A stretch of DNA of 64,000 nt, from NCBI RefSeq assembly GCF_000321225.1, contig NW_004450404.1, forward strand, positions 1,406,269 through 1,470,268, written 5' to 3'. The DNA comes from Odobenus rosmarus divergens. Lineage: Eukaryota > Chordata > Mammalia > Carnivora > Odobenidae. The notes below the pieces were generated by a model. The model was given only the letters and a program-made list of their open reading frames with translations. It ran no database searches and had not been told where the DNA came from. Position 1 is the first letter of the stretch, and the number at the start of each line of letters is the position of its first letter. Positions 35,481 through 46,521 of the stretch are shown in pieces. The translations under genes were made by a program, and so were the position numbers.

Positions 35481-35619
35481 AGGGGCATCTGGGTAGCTCA
35501 GTCAGTTAAGCATCCAACTCTTGATCTCAGCTCAGGTCTCAATCTCATGTTTGTGAGTTCAAGCCCCACACTAGCCTCCATGCTGGGCATGGAGTCTACT
35601 TAAAAATAATAATTGTAGT
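35481..35619 (+). mobile_element. CAN/SINEC SINE nested in L1
   Basis: Head 'ggggcatctgggtagctcag', B box 'gagttcaagcccc' and a 'tctacttaaaaat' end. A long 17-bp target-site duplication AAAAGTTTTGTAgCTTT / AAAAGTTTTGTAcCTTT (35464-35480 and 35620-35636) has one mismatch. The insertion is older than the full-length copies but younger than the host L1. Confidence 0.95.
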
Positions 35620-35703
35620 AAAAGTTTTGTACCTTTGCATTTTACATTTAAAATCCATTTTTACTTAATTTTTGTATAAGGTGTGAGGTTTAGGTAGAGG
35701 TCC

Positions 35704-35728
35704 ATTTATTTATTTATTTATTTATTTT
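35704..35728. repeat. (TTTA)n microsatellite
   Basis: Six TTTA-type units within antisense L1. Confidence 0.85.
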
Positions 35729-38700
35729 GCCTCTTGGATGTTCAATTGCTCCAGTACCATTTTATGAAAAGACTATCTTTCCTTCATTAAATTGCCTTTA
35801 CCCCTTGGTCAAAAATCAGTTGGGAATATTTGTATGCATCTATTTCAGGGTTCTCTGTTCTGTTCCACTGACCTATGTGTTTATCCCTCTACCAATCCAC
35901 ACTGTCTTGACTGCTGAAGCTATATACTAAGTGGGGTGAGTGATTCCTCCTTTATTTTTCTTTTCCAAGACTGTTTTAGCTGTATTAGGGCCTGTGCTTT
36001 TCCATATGAACTTCAGAATAAGCTTGTCTATGTCCGCAAAAAAAACCGTGCTAGGATTCTGATGGGAATTACATAAACATATAGATCAATTTGGAAAGAA
36101 TTAATGTATTTATTATGTTGACTCTTCCAATGTATGAATACAGTATTCCCTTCCGTTTATTTAGATGACCTTCTAATTTTATAATTTTCAGCATCCAGGT
36201 TGTGTACATATTAAGTTTATGCCCAAGTATTTAGGGTTTTTTTAGAGTGAATATAAATAGTGTGGTTTGTAATTTCAGGTTCCACATGTTCATTATCAGT
36301 ATGGAGAAATGCAATTGTTTTTGTGCACTGCATTTCTCTTATTACATGACCTTGCTGAGCTCACTTCAGGAGGTCTGTGAGTTTTTTCCTTGGGATTTTC
36401 CATGTAGACAATCATGTAATTTGCAAATAGGGATAGTTTTATTTCTTCTTTCCAAGTTCCATGCCTTTTTTTCTTTTTCTTGCCTTGTTGCTATGGCTGG
36501 AACTTGCAGTTCAATGTTGAATAAGAGCACTGAGAGCAGACATCCTTGCCTTGTTCTAATCTTAGAGGGAAAGTATTCAGTCTTTCACCCTAAGTATGAT
36601 GTTAGCTGTGGGTTTTTTGCAGATACTATTTATCAAGTTAAGGAGGTTTCCCTCTATTTCTAGTTCACTGAGAATCATTATTGTGCATGGGTATTGGATG
36701 TTTTTTCAAATGCTCTTTCTACACCAATTGATATGATCATATGATTTTTTTCTTTAGCCTATTGATATGGTGGCTTACACTGATTTTCCAATGTTGAGTT
36801 TGCATACTTGAAATAAAGTCTAGTTGGTTGTGGTATATAACTCTTTGTATACATTGCTGGATTTTACTTCCTAGTACTTTATTAAGAATATTTGCATCTA
36901 GGTTGATAAAATATACTGACCTGCAGTTTTCATTTTCTGGGGTACTGTCTTTTCCTTGTTTTGATATCAGAGTACTACCAGCCTCATAAAATGATTTGGG
37001 AGGTGTTCTGTCCTCTTCTTTTTTGAAGAGATGGTGTAAAATTAGTGTTACTTATTTAAGTGTTTGGTAGAATTCTCCAGTGAAACCATTTGGATCTGGA
37101 GATTTCCTTTCCAGTGTCTTTTAATTACATATTTGATTCTTTTGGTAATGGGTATAGAACTGTTAAGCTTGTCTATTTTATTTTGGTTGAGTTTTGATAG
37201 TTTGTGAGTTTGCAGGCATTGGTCCAATTCTTCTAAGATGTTGAACTTAGGTCATGAAGTGTTCATAGTATTCCCTTCTTATCCTTTTGATGGCTGCAAA
37301 ATCTGTAGTGGTACCCCCATTTCATTCTCAACTTGGTGATTTATGCCTTCTCTCTTTTTGTCAGTCCTGGTATTTATTCAAGTAAATATAAACATTCAAG
37401 TCTTCCAATGGAGCCCATCAAAGATATTCTTCATTTCTGTTACTTCGTTTTTAATTTCCAGCCATTTGATTTTTTCCTATAGCTTCCATCTCTGCTGATA
37501 TTTCCTATCTGATCTTGCATGTTGTCTACTTTTTCCACTATAGCCTTTAATATAGTAATTACAGTTATTTTAAATTCTTTCTCTGATACTTCCAATAGTG
37601 GTGCCATATATAAGTGGTTCTGAGGATCATTTTGCCTCTTTAGATTGCTTTTTCTTGCCTTTTGGCATGCCTTGTAGTTTTTTGTTGAAAGCTAGACTTT
37701 TATATAAGGCAGCAGATACTGTGCTAAATAAGCCTTTAGTGTAGGAATTTGTGTGATCCTAGCCAGGAATTGGGCTGTGTTGAGGTTTGTTGTTCCTATG
37801 GACACCAGAATCTTTTAACTCCTCTAGTCATCTTTGTTGTTCCTCCTCTTGGTTTTGGGGCTTCCCCTTGTGCTGTTCTCCAGAGAAAGCCTGTCTCTTG
37901 CAGCTCCCCCTGTGTAATCCACTGTTACTATTACTGAAGTTTTGTTAGTGTGCTAGTGGGGCATGGGGGTGTGTGGTCTCTAATATTCGAAGCCTTAATT
38001 TCAGGGGTATAGAATTCACAAGTGCCTCTGACCATCTTCCGGAGATAGAGCTCCCCCTGGCCAATCTCTTCCCCCAGATGCAATGGGTATCCAACAGTGT
38101 TCTCAGTCAACAGCCTTGAGGCCCTTCTCCCTTAAGATTAAATATTTATTTTTTAGGTAAACGGGGGGCTGAGGCTGGGGTTGGGTGGAATTCCCTTCCC
38201 CCAGCTGCAATGGTATACCACCAGTGCCCTCAGACCATGTCCTTCCCGCTGCAGAATAAGCCTTTTGTTCCTTAAGTGAGAAAGGTCTGAGTGGATTTCC
38301 GGGTGGCTCTTGAGCCAGCACTTCCAGCCTACACCACGAATTTTCTCTAGATTTCCCTGATCCTCCATGTAAGGGCCCCTTGGGGTTCCTGGAGGAAATG
38401 CCTGCAAAAGTGTGGGAACCTCTCCCCCTAGGAGCTTCATACTCTCAAGCTATCCCACACTCAGCCTCCAGCAATTTGTTCAGTTTTCTACCTTGATCTT
38501 CCTAACCACTTCTATGGCATCTGGTAGCTTCTGTCCCTGGAAAGCAAATGTCCAGGTTCCATGTCTCACAGAAAGTGTCAATCTCTCTCCAGATTTTGAA
38601 AAACCATTTGCTCTGCAAACTCAGTTCTCTAAAATTTCCGGTCTGTCCAGATTTTTTCTTATTGTAAACATGGGAAGGACATCTTGTAGCTCTCTGATCT

Positions 38701-38909
38701 CTGAGCTGAAACTGGAAGCCCCATTCAATAATATTTGACCTACAAGAATGTTAATTTCATGTGGTTCAACCTAATAGACTATTGCATAGTTTCTGGATAG
38801 TGCACCTTGTTGTGATGCAGCCACAATCTAACAGAGATCTCTGGAGAAGATTACTATGGATTATTCTACACACAACTCATTGAGAATGAGATGATCCAGC
38901 CTGCCATGA

Positions 38910-39068
38910 CAGTGGTCCTCAAGCTTGAGTGTGCATCAGAATCCCCAGAAGGACTTGTTAAAGCACAGTTTGTTGGGTTCTTCTCCAGAATTTGATTCAG
39001 TAGGTCTGGGACAGGGCCCCTGAATTTTCATTTCTACCAAGTTCCTGGTTGGTGTTGCTACTACTGCC
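38910..39068. mobile_element. MER5-like hAT-Charlie fossil
   Basis: 'cagtggtcctcaagcttgagtg' at the left and 'gattcagtaggtctggg' in the middle match the MER5B-type consensus. The right end is diverged. Confidence 0.7.
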
Positions 39069-39279
39069 CTTCCAGGGATCGCACTCTAAGGACTCTATGG
39101 CACATCTTGGAGACCCAGGGCTCATCTGCATGTCCTCCTTATTCATCACTTTGAGGGCAGATGGCCAGCCCCGAGGGGCAGCAATTAGGTTCTCAAGTGA
39201 CTGGAGAGAAGTGTCAAAAGCAGTGTCAGGAATATGCTCACCTTTGAATTCATTCTTTCTCCGGAGTGAATTTAATTTT

Positions 39280-39473
39280 TTAAAAAGATTTTGTTTGTTT
39301 ATTTGAGAGATAGAAGAGAGCACAAGCAGGGGGATCAGCAGGCAGAGAGAGAAAGAGACAAGCAGGCTCCCTGCTGAGCAGAGAGTCCAACGTGGGGCTT
39401 GATCCCAGGACTCTGGGATCATAACCTGAGCCGAAGGCAGCTGCTTAACCGACTGAGCTACCCAGGCGCCCCT
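39280..39473 (-). mobile_element. CAN/SINEC SINE (left of a pair), antisense
   Basis: 'ttaaaaagattttgtttgttt' tail side, 'ggggcttgatcccaggac' B-box side, 'gctacccaggcgcccc' head. It directly abuts a second copy in the same orientation. Confidence 0.94.
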
Positions 39474-39653
39474 AGATTTTATCTCTTTATTTGACAGAGA
39501 GAGAGAGCACAAGCAGGGGGAGCAGCAGAGGCAGAGGGAGAAGCCAGCTCCCCATCAAGCAAGGAGCCCGATGTGGGGCTTGATCCCAGGACCCTGGGAT
39601 CATGACCTGAGCCGAAGGTAGATGCTTAACCAACTGAGTCTCCCAGGCGCTCC
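39474..39653 (-). mobile_element. CAN/SINEC SINE (right of a pair), antisense
   Basis: 'tagattttatctctttatttg' tail side, 'ggggcttgatcccaggacc' and 'gtctcccaggcgctcc' head side. Its tail is joined to the head of 39280-39473. Confidence 0.94.
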
Positions 39654-39744
39654 TGCACATAGTTTTTGTAAAGGCAAAACTGGGCTGCTCAAATTTATAG
39701 AACAAATTCCTTTTGGCATCAGTCACAATTACCAATTCATGTAT

Positions 39745-39865
39745 TCAGCCAACAAATGCATATCAAATGTTTACTATGCACCTGGGTCTGTTTTAGGTAC
39801 TGGGGATGCAGCAGTGAAGGAAATGAAGTCACTACCTTCATGGTGGTTTCATTCTAGGGAAGGGA
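39745..39865 (+). repeat. L2-class ancient repeat
   Basis: 'tttactatgcacctgggtctg', 'ggtactggggatgcagcagtg' and 'ttcattctagggaaggg' are motifs of the same family as at 31264-31360. Confidence 0.6.
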
Positions 39866-39873
39866 GACAGAAA

Positions 39874-39921
39874 ATGTGTGCGTGTGCATGTGTGTGTGTG
39901 TGTGTGTGTGTTTGTGTGTGT
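39874..39921. repeat. (TG)n microsatellite, interrupted
   Basis: About 24 TG-type units with cgtg, catg and tttg interruptions. Confidence 0.93.
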
Positions 39922-40304
39922 ATTAAGCAGGGTATCAATATATGGGGTCTGGGGGAGGATCGAGGTTAAAGTTGCTCTTTTGTTTAGTGGCTTAGGGACA
40001 GCCTTTCTGATTAGGTGACCTGTGCGCAGTGACTAGCCAAAAGGAAGAGATCCAAGCCTGACACCCATAGAGGTTTAGGCAAATACAACTTTAGGGACAG
40101 TTGGATGGTTAATCACTTTTGTATACTAATGTTAATTCAACTGTGTTTATAATCAGGCAAGAGTTATTCTTTAAAAATGTTTATAATTATCTTCTTTAAT
40201 TATTGAATAAGTGATATTAAAAGAAAACCATTTGTAGCTCACAATTTCACCACCTTAATGAAACAAATATTTTCATTATTTTGTTTTGCTTTCCACGGAT
40301 TTGT

Positions 40305-41530
40305 CCATATGGCTGAATATTTTTTCCAGTTTTATCGAGATATAATTGGCATGTATCACTGTATAAGTTTAAGGCACACAGCATGATGATTTGATTTATA
40401 TATATTGTGAAATGATTACCATAATGGGTTCAGCTAACATCCATCTTCTCATATAGATACAATAAAAAGAAAGAAGAATAAAAGTAAAAACTTTCTCCCC
40501 GGGATGAGAACTCGTAGGATTTACTCTCTTAAAAACTTTCCTATATATTGTGCAGCAGTGTTAGCTATTACATCCCTACTACTTATTTATCTGATAATTG
40601 GAAGTTTGTACCTTTTGACCACCTTCCTTCAAATCCCCCTCTCCACCTCTAGTAACCACAAATCTGATCTCTTTTTCTATGAGTTTGGTTTGGTTTTTGG
40701 ATTCCAAATATAAGTGAGATCATACAGTATTTGCCTTTATCTATCTGGCTTCTTTCATGTAGTGTAATACCTTCGAGGTACATCCATGTTATTACAGATG
40801 TTAGGAATTCCTCATTTTTATGACTGAAGAATATTCCATTGTGTATATATACACCACAACATTTTTATCCATTCATCCATCAATGGACACTTAGGTTGTT
40901 TCCATGACTTGGCTATTATAAATAATGCTGTTATGAACATGGGGGTACAGATATCTTTTTGAGTTGGTGTTTTCATTACCTTTGGATATATTCCCAGAAG
41001 TGAAATTGCTGCATCATATGGTAGTTCTGTTTTTGAGGATCTCCCGTACTGTTTTCCATAGTGACTGTACCAATTTACAATTCCACCAACAGTGTACAAG
41101 GGTTCCCTTTCCCTTTCTCCACATTCTCATCAACATTTATCTCTTGTCTTTTTGAAGATGGCCATTCTAACAGGTGTGAGGTGATACCTCATTGTGGTTC
41201 CGATTTGTATTTCCCTAACAACTACTGACGTTGAGCACCTTTTCATGTACCTGTTAGCCTTTTGTATATTGTCTTTGGAGAAATGTCTGTTCATGTCTTT
41301 GCCTATTTTCAAGTTGGGTTGTTTTTTTGCTATTGAGTTACATGAATTCCTTATGTTTTTGATATCAACCCCTTATCAGATGTATGGTTTGCAAATATTG
41401 TTTTCCTTTTCCATAGGTTGTCATTTCACTCTGCTGATGGCTTCTTTTGCTGTGCAGAAACTTCTTAGTTTGATATAGTCGCACTTGTTTATTTTTGATT
41501 TTGCTGTTTGTGCAAAAATTCTTCTTGCTA
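40305..41530 (-). mobile_element. L1 fragment, antisense, 3' UTR and ORF2 end
   Basis: The complement of L1: 'ttttatcgagatataattggc', 'gtttaaggcacacagcatg', 'atgactgaagaatattcc', 'gtgaggtgatacctcattg', 'cttttgctgtgcagaaactt'. Well-ordered but frameshifted. No ORF. Confidence 0.9.
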
Positions 41531-41549
41531 AAATCTTAAGCGATTCATA

Positions 41550-41665
41550 TTCACACTCCACTTCTAGGAATTATCTTACGGATAAATCAGAAATATGGAC
41601 ATAGGTTTATGGCCAAAGATGTTCATCACAGCTTTATAACATAAAAAAAAAAAAATTGGATTTAG
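41550..41665 (+). mobile_element. Short L1 fragment, sense
   Basis: 'cactccacttctaggaattatc', 'gttcatcacagctttataac' and an A run read plus-strand, head-to-head with the antisense L1 ending near 41.53 kb. A SINE inserted at its right end. Confidence 0.65.
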
Positions 41666-41833
41666 GAGCGCCTGGATGGTGCAGTTGGTTAAGCCTTCAA
41701 CTCTTGGTTTCGGCTCAGGTCATGATCTCAGGGTCATAAGATCGAGCCCCGCACCGGGTTCCATGCTCAGCATGGGGTCTGCTTGTGCTCTCTCTTTCTA
41801 AAATAAATACATAAATTTATAAAAACATAAAAT
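41666..41833 (+). mobile_element. CAN/SINEC SINE
   Basis: Head 'ggagcgcctggatggtgcag', 'ggtttcggctcaggtcatg', B box 'agatcgagccccgc'. A 15-bp target-site duplication AAAAAATTGGATTTA lies at 41649-41663 and 41835-41849. Confidence 0.94.
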
Positions 41834-41983
41834 TAAAAAATTGGATTTAACCAAAAATACCCTTCTTCCTCTGTCCTTCTCACTCTCAAGGCTACATTGG
41901 GCACCTCTCCTCTGTAGTTCCAAAGTCCCTGGACTTCTCTCTGTGGTCATGTTCTCATACTGTGGAAGACTTGCCTGCTTATC

Positions 41984-42100
41984 TGCCTACATTCCCCAGT
42001 TTGAGCTCCATGAGGACAGGGGCTACATTGCATTCAGCACCTATCCTGCCGTCCAGCACATCGTAAGGACTTGATACATGTTCAACTTGCCCCAGCCAAA
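41984..42100 (+). repeat. L2 3' end
   Basis: 'ttgagctccatgaggacagggg', 'tacattgcattcagcacc' and 'catcgtaaggacttgatac' follow the L2 3'-end pattern. Confidence 0.65.
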
Positions 42101-42600
42101 TTCTCAGCTCATTCAGATTGAGATTCAGACTAAGAAAGAGTCATGAAGCTTGAAGACAATCTTAAGACATCTGATTTACTTCTGGGGAATAACCATGGAA
42201 ATGTTATTGATTTTTTCCTGGGTTTTCTGTTTGGTTGCGGGATGGCCTTATCAGCTTGCTTATTTTTAAATTTGGTTTGTAAACCACTCTAAATTTTTTT
42301 TTTTTAGTTAATAGAAACTATAATGAAGTTTTGCATTTCCAGGGCACTCTCCCATCAAAGAGCTCAAAGCTTGACAACAAATTTTAGTTTCCTGGAGAAC
42401 TAGTAACATTCTACAGGGGTGAGAGGGAAGGGAAGCAGTGCTGTATCTGCCTAATTTAATTAAACTTGTTGCCATTTAAAGAGTACCGCCCCATGAGTCT
42501 GGGTTCCCAGGAATTCAACTCTCTTGTTTTTTCATTTTTTTTCCTCAGAAAATTCTAGCTACAGCCTACTAGGTGACCCTGTTCTATTGTTTGGTTGAAA
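42101..42600. other. Unique intergenic sequence
   Basis: No gene or repeat is recognised apart from a 10-nt T run. Confidence 0.5.
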
Positions 42601-42615
42601 TATTTTATCACCAAG

Positions 42616-42806
42616 GGGCGCCTGGGTGGCTCAGTCAGTTAAGCATCTGCCTTCAGCTCAGATCATGATCCCGGAGTCCTGGGGTGGAGCCCTGTGTCGG
42701 GCTCCCTGTTCAGCGGGGAGTCTGCTTCTCCCTCTGCCTCTGTCCCCCTCCCCCACTCGAGCTCACTCTCTCTCTCAAATAAATAAAATCTTTAAAAAAA
42801 AAAAAG
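42616..42806 (+). mobile_element. CAN/SINEC SINE, well preserved
   Basis: Full-length: 'ggggcgcctgggtggctcag', 'catgatcccggagtcctgg', 'ctcaaataaataaaatc' and an A tail. A 16-bp target-site duplication GAAATATTTTATCACC occurs on both sides (from about 42597 and from about 42807). Confidence 0.96.
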
Positions 42807-43129
42807 GAAATATTTTATCACCTATTGCTCTAACAAGAAAAAAGGAACAGCCTATTTTACCGTCAACTCTGAATTCACAAACATAATGACCACACAATGT
42901 CATTTATAGGAAAGGTTGCCCCCTGCCCCAAGCCACTCCAATTTGGGATCGATTAAAAACACAGGAAATAAAACCACCTCTCTGGGACCTGCTTCTACGT
43001 CACAGATTCTCGTTGGCTTCAGGGGCTGCCTTCTGCTCCATGTGTTGGGAATCAAGCCTCAGCGACGCTAGGGACAGAACTAGGAATGACAGTTCCTGCT
43101 TATCACCTTAAGAGACATGACCCCCTCTC

Positions 43130-46100
43130 CGTCCTTACACTACTGACAAACATTTATTTCCAAACAGGAAAGAGTTTCTCTGCCTTGGCCATTGTGTTCC
43201 CTGATTAGACCTACTTCTGGGAATGGCATCTTCTTCCCCAGGCTTGGGTCGTAAGCACCAAGCCTTCTCTCTGTTGGACGCTGCAATCAGCCATGCTGAA
43301 CACCTAGCACCCACGCACATGTGGCTTTGTTACACTCTTCATTTGTATTAAACCAAAAAGAAAAGCTTTTCACCAAGCCCTCTTGGTGCTAAAACATCTT
43401 GACATTAATTTGTATGAAAATAGCTAGAGAACTAAAACCTAATCTAATACAGAAAAGAGACCTTGGTGACCTCAGGTTAGGATACAAAAGCCTTTGTGGG
43501 ACCTGGGGATTATTTTTAATACAGACTGTGGCAACTGTGAGCAATAAATTACACACCCTGTGGTTTTCCCATCAAGGAGCTGGTTATGAAAGGAAATAAA
43601 ACTCCGCCATTAGTAACGAAAGGCACACACGTGATGATAGATACAGGCTGTCTTTACGGGAGAAAACAAATCATGTACTTGAGTATGCTGTCTAGAGGGC
43701 TATGGATGAATAAAAGTGGCTTTACACAATTATTTGAATAATGATAATTTAATGATTTTTACACTAAAAAATAACGTAGACCTAACTAGGATTTTCTGCC
43801 GAAATATGAATGTAAAATTGAACGATGTAAAAATGGAATTCATAGCCACGGATTTTAATGGGTTGTTTCTGTTCACTTGGGAAAGATAAGTGGGGTGAGG
43901 GGTACTATATTCCATGTCTCCCAAAGACATTTCTGTAAGAGTAAGCAAGTTGTGTAAAATGGAGAAAAATGGTTTGAATTCCAAGAAATCATTCCTCTTG
44001 GACCATGACAACTTTGAACAAAAATATTTTCACAAAATTTGATTTTAATCATCTTCTTTACAAAGCACAATACTTAAGACTTTTCTAAATACAATTTTAG
44101 AAAATGAAGCAAAAAAATAATCTCCATAGATGCTGGTCGAGTCCATGCTGAATGCAAAAGAATTTTTTCAAAAGTGATCCTTCCAAGCTTTTCAATATTC
44201 TTGACGGTTCCATTTTGTAAAGACTAAAGATGGTGGCTGTTCGGGCAGTGGCTCGTCAGGTCCATAACGTAGAATCCTCTTGCCGGTTAGCCCAAGGGGC
44301 AATAATGAAGCTAGATATGCCAACTCCTCCTTCTAGAATCACTTCTCCCTCTCCTTATACAAAGAAAGCCCATGGCTTCTACGAGGGGAAGATGACAGCC
44401 CTCTACATTCCAGGTTGCTAGTGCCCCACCAGGGTGCTCAACCTCTCGAGTGAATTATTAACAGCCCTACTCTGTATACACAGCGTATAAAACCGTATCG
44501 TTAGGGATTTTCACGATGAGTAAATGAGAAATCCATACGTCAAAGAATTCAATCCTCATTCTTATACTAGGCGGTGGGAAATCTCTCAAGGCTCTAAGTT
44601 TAACGTAGAAATGCTTAGAAGAGTCAAGGAGTTCAGGAATGTTTTATGCTGCCCTTGGAAACTTGCTGCTCCCGGCCCCAAGCGCACTGCGAGCAAGGCT
44701 GCTGAAAAGGCAATACGTCCAGGCATGGGAATGAGGGATGGGAGGTTTCTTTCTTTACGTACTCCCTTCCCGTAATCGTGCTCCCCCATCCTGGAAGACC
44801 AGGGTGTCCGGGCTCTGTAAGTACAGTACTCGGGAGGAAGTAGCAGCCTCAAGCAGCAAGGATGAGCATGTAGCAAGAGGAAGGTGGGGAAGGGAGAGAG
44901 GAAGAAAGAGACATTTATTTGTAATACTCGGGATAATCAATACCATGTGGTGATTTCTTTTTTGCATTACTCCTTCCGTGTTATCAATTCTCATTCTTTG
45001 TGGTTGTGCAAATCCATTAATATTTAGTACTCTTGCTCTAAAACTCAGGATATAGACAAAGCAGCTTTTGAGAAACACGTAAAACATCTTCCGGGGCCCG
45101 GAAGGGACCACCCCCCACCCCCCACCCCCAAACAATCTTGCAATACAGTATGCCCCCTTATTTTCAGCTAAGGATGAGGAAACAGTTACAGTCTAAGGCT
45201 GAGCTGTTCATTTGCTACAGAGATAGAGCGGATGGGCAAACACCAGTTTCTTTGGGGCGGAAAAAGCAATTCCATAAATGCAAGGAAGATCCAATGGCTA
45301 CACTTCAACAAGACTGTGCCCCCCCCCCCATTCTCTTGGACCTGAGGAAGGGGTTACAAGAGAACAAGGCAAATGACATTATGTGAATACAGTTTGAACA
45401 AGAGCACACACGGATAACCCAGTGCAGGAAATAACACAACTTCCCCCCCTTGTTTTCATTGCATTTTACGTTTATTTATTTTTGCTTTCATAATGCATAT
45501 TCTGTTCACGCAAAAGGTGCAAAGGACAGAAAGCAGGGGTTTAACTTGGCTGATGAAAAATCAAGCAGGGGTGACATTTCTAGTTCCATGAACAACCTAC
45601 AACTAGGAGAACTTAAACGTCACTGCGGGTACCACTGAGCGCGCCCAACTTCACAGCTGTCTCCTCTTGGGACCTTTGGCTAGGTGAGAGAAGCTTTGAA
45701 GACAGTGGCCTCTAGTGGACTTTGAGAAGTGGCTTAAAAAAAAAAAGGTGGTTTTTTTTTTGTTGTTGTTGTTTTGTTGTTTTTTTTTTTGAATCATGGT
45801 AGCTGCATCACAAAAGCTCCAATCAAGAGGGTGGTAAAAAGAAGGCACAGATCATTGCAAATACCAGGTTTTCTCTTTCTCTTTTTTGTAAATATACCAT
45901 CATATATAAGCTAAAATTTATCTTATGGTGGCGGGGTTGGCTGGCAGGGGAAGGGACGGGTAGGACCTAAAATTGCATATGTAATAGAATCCTAGAGGGG
46001 ACACGAAGCGAGGCAGTTTTCTGCCTGAAGCCAAAGAATGGCACGCTCGCTCTGGACTATGTGTAATACAGACACTGGGAGAATCTGTGACAAAACACGA

Positions 46101-46479
46101 TTAAAAAATCATAAAATTATAAAGCTTGTAAACGAATAATCTGAAATTACATTTTATTAATGGAAAATATCATCAAAATAGTACCACTATGGACTAAACT
46201 GCCTGAGTTTTCGTTTCGCATGAGATCTCATAGTAAAAAAGCCTTTAGCACAATTTGCTCTAAGTCACAACCAGTGCCATGCCCAGGATTAGACCACGGG
46301 GAAGGGTATCCTCTTGGATGGAATTTGTGTTGTGCTATGAAGACTTCTGTGCTAATCTTTCAAACAGGGACACGTGGAGGCAAACCTTTAATCTTTTGGC
46401 ACAAGGTTATTTTGGCTGGGGCGGAAAATTTGAGTCTTGGACTCAGGATGAATAATGTGACATTTCATTTATCAAGTAT
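43130..46479 (-). other. SH3KBP1: SH3KBP1 3' untranslated region (extent inferred)
   Basis: About 3.3 kb of AT-rich, almost repeat-free sequence follows the stop codon, unlike the SINE/L1-packed DNA to the left. That is what a long vertebrate 3' UTR looks like. Candidate poly(A) signals AATAAA on the minus strand lie at 43152-43157, 44909-44914, 45471-45476 and 46153-46158. The one at 43152-43157 is followed by a GT-rich stretch and is my preferred end, but this is inference. The minus-strand transcript would contain a G-rich run (from 45108-45129) and U/A homopolymers (45734-45791). The 43.13 kb limit should be treated as uncertain by up to 3 kb. Confidence 0.5.
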
Positions 46480-46521
46480 TCATTTTGATTGAAGAGTTTT
46501 CTTTATGTCATTAACTTCCAT
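46480..46521 (-). CDS. SH3KBP1: SH3KBP1 (CIN85) last coding exon
   Basis: Thirteen codons plus stop, reading MEVNDIKKTLQSK, match the C terminus of the adaptor SH3KBP1/CIN85. This is the end of the C-terminal coiled coil that drives trimer formation and phosphatidic-acid/membrane association in the family. The acceptor is '...ctttatag' immediately before ATG, and the phase (0) fits the donor of the upstream exon. From memory, human SH3KBP1 has Ala where this copy has Thr (KKALQSK); the codon here is ACT. The exon was identified by homology, because it is too short to stand out as a frame. Confidence 0.95.
   Translation of the reverse strand: MEVNDIKKTLQSK

Larger units (their letters stand above)
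34276..38750 (-). mobile_element. Long L1M element, antisense, about 4.4 kb
   Basis: The longest LINE in the window. Going left to right it is the complement of L1 3' UTR ('gagataattgtaggttcat', 'ttatataaatggaatcatatag'), ORF2 C-terminal and reverse-transcriptase regions ('gatgttgagcatcttttcatg', 'aatcattattgtgcatggg', 'cctcataaaatgatttggg', 'ccatttggatctggag'), then ORF1/5' UTR-type sequence from about 37.5 kb ('cttttggcatgccttgtag'). The ORF2 5' part seems missing. A SINE splits it at 35481-35619. Stops are frequent and it is inactive. Confidence 0.85.

Noticed and set aside
36247..36663. 138-codon plus-strand frame
   Set aside because: It is the opposite strand of L1 reverse-transcriptase sequence, not a gene.
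38997..39512. 171-codon minus-strand frame
   Set aside because: It runs through an antisense SINE pair and MER5-like DNA, so the frame is repeat-derived.
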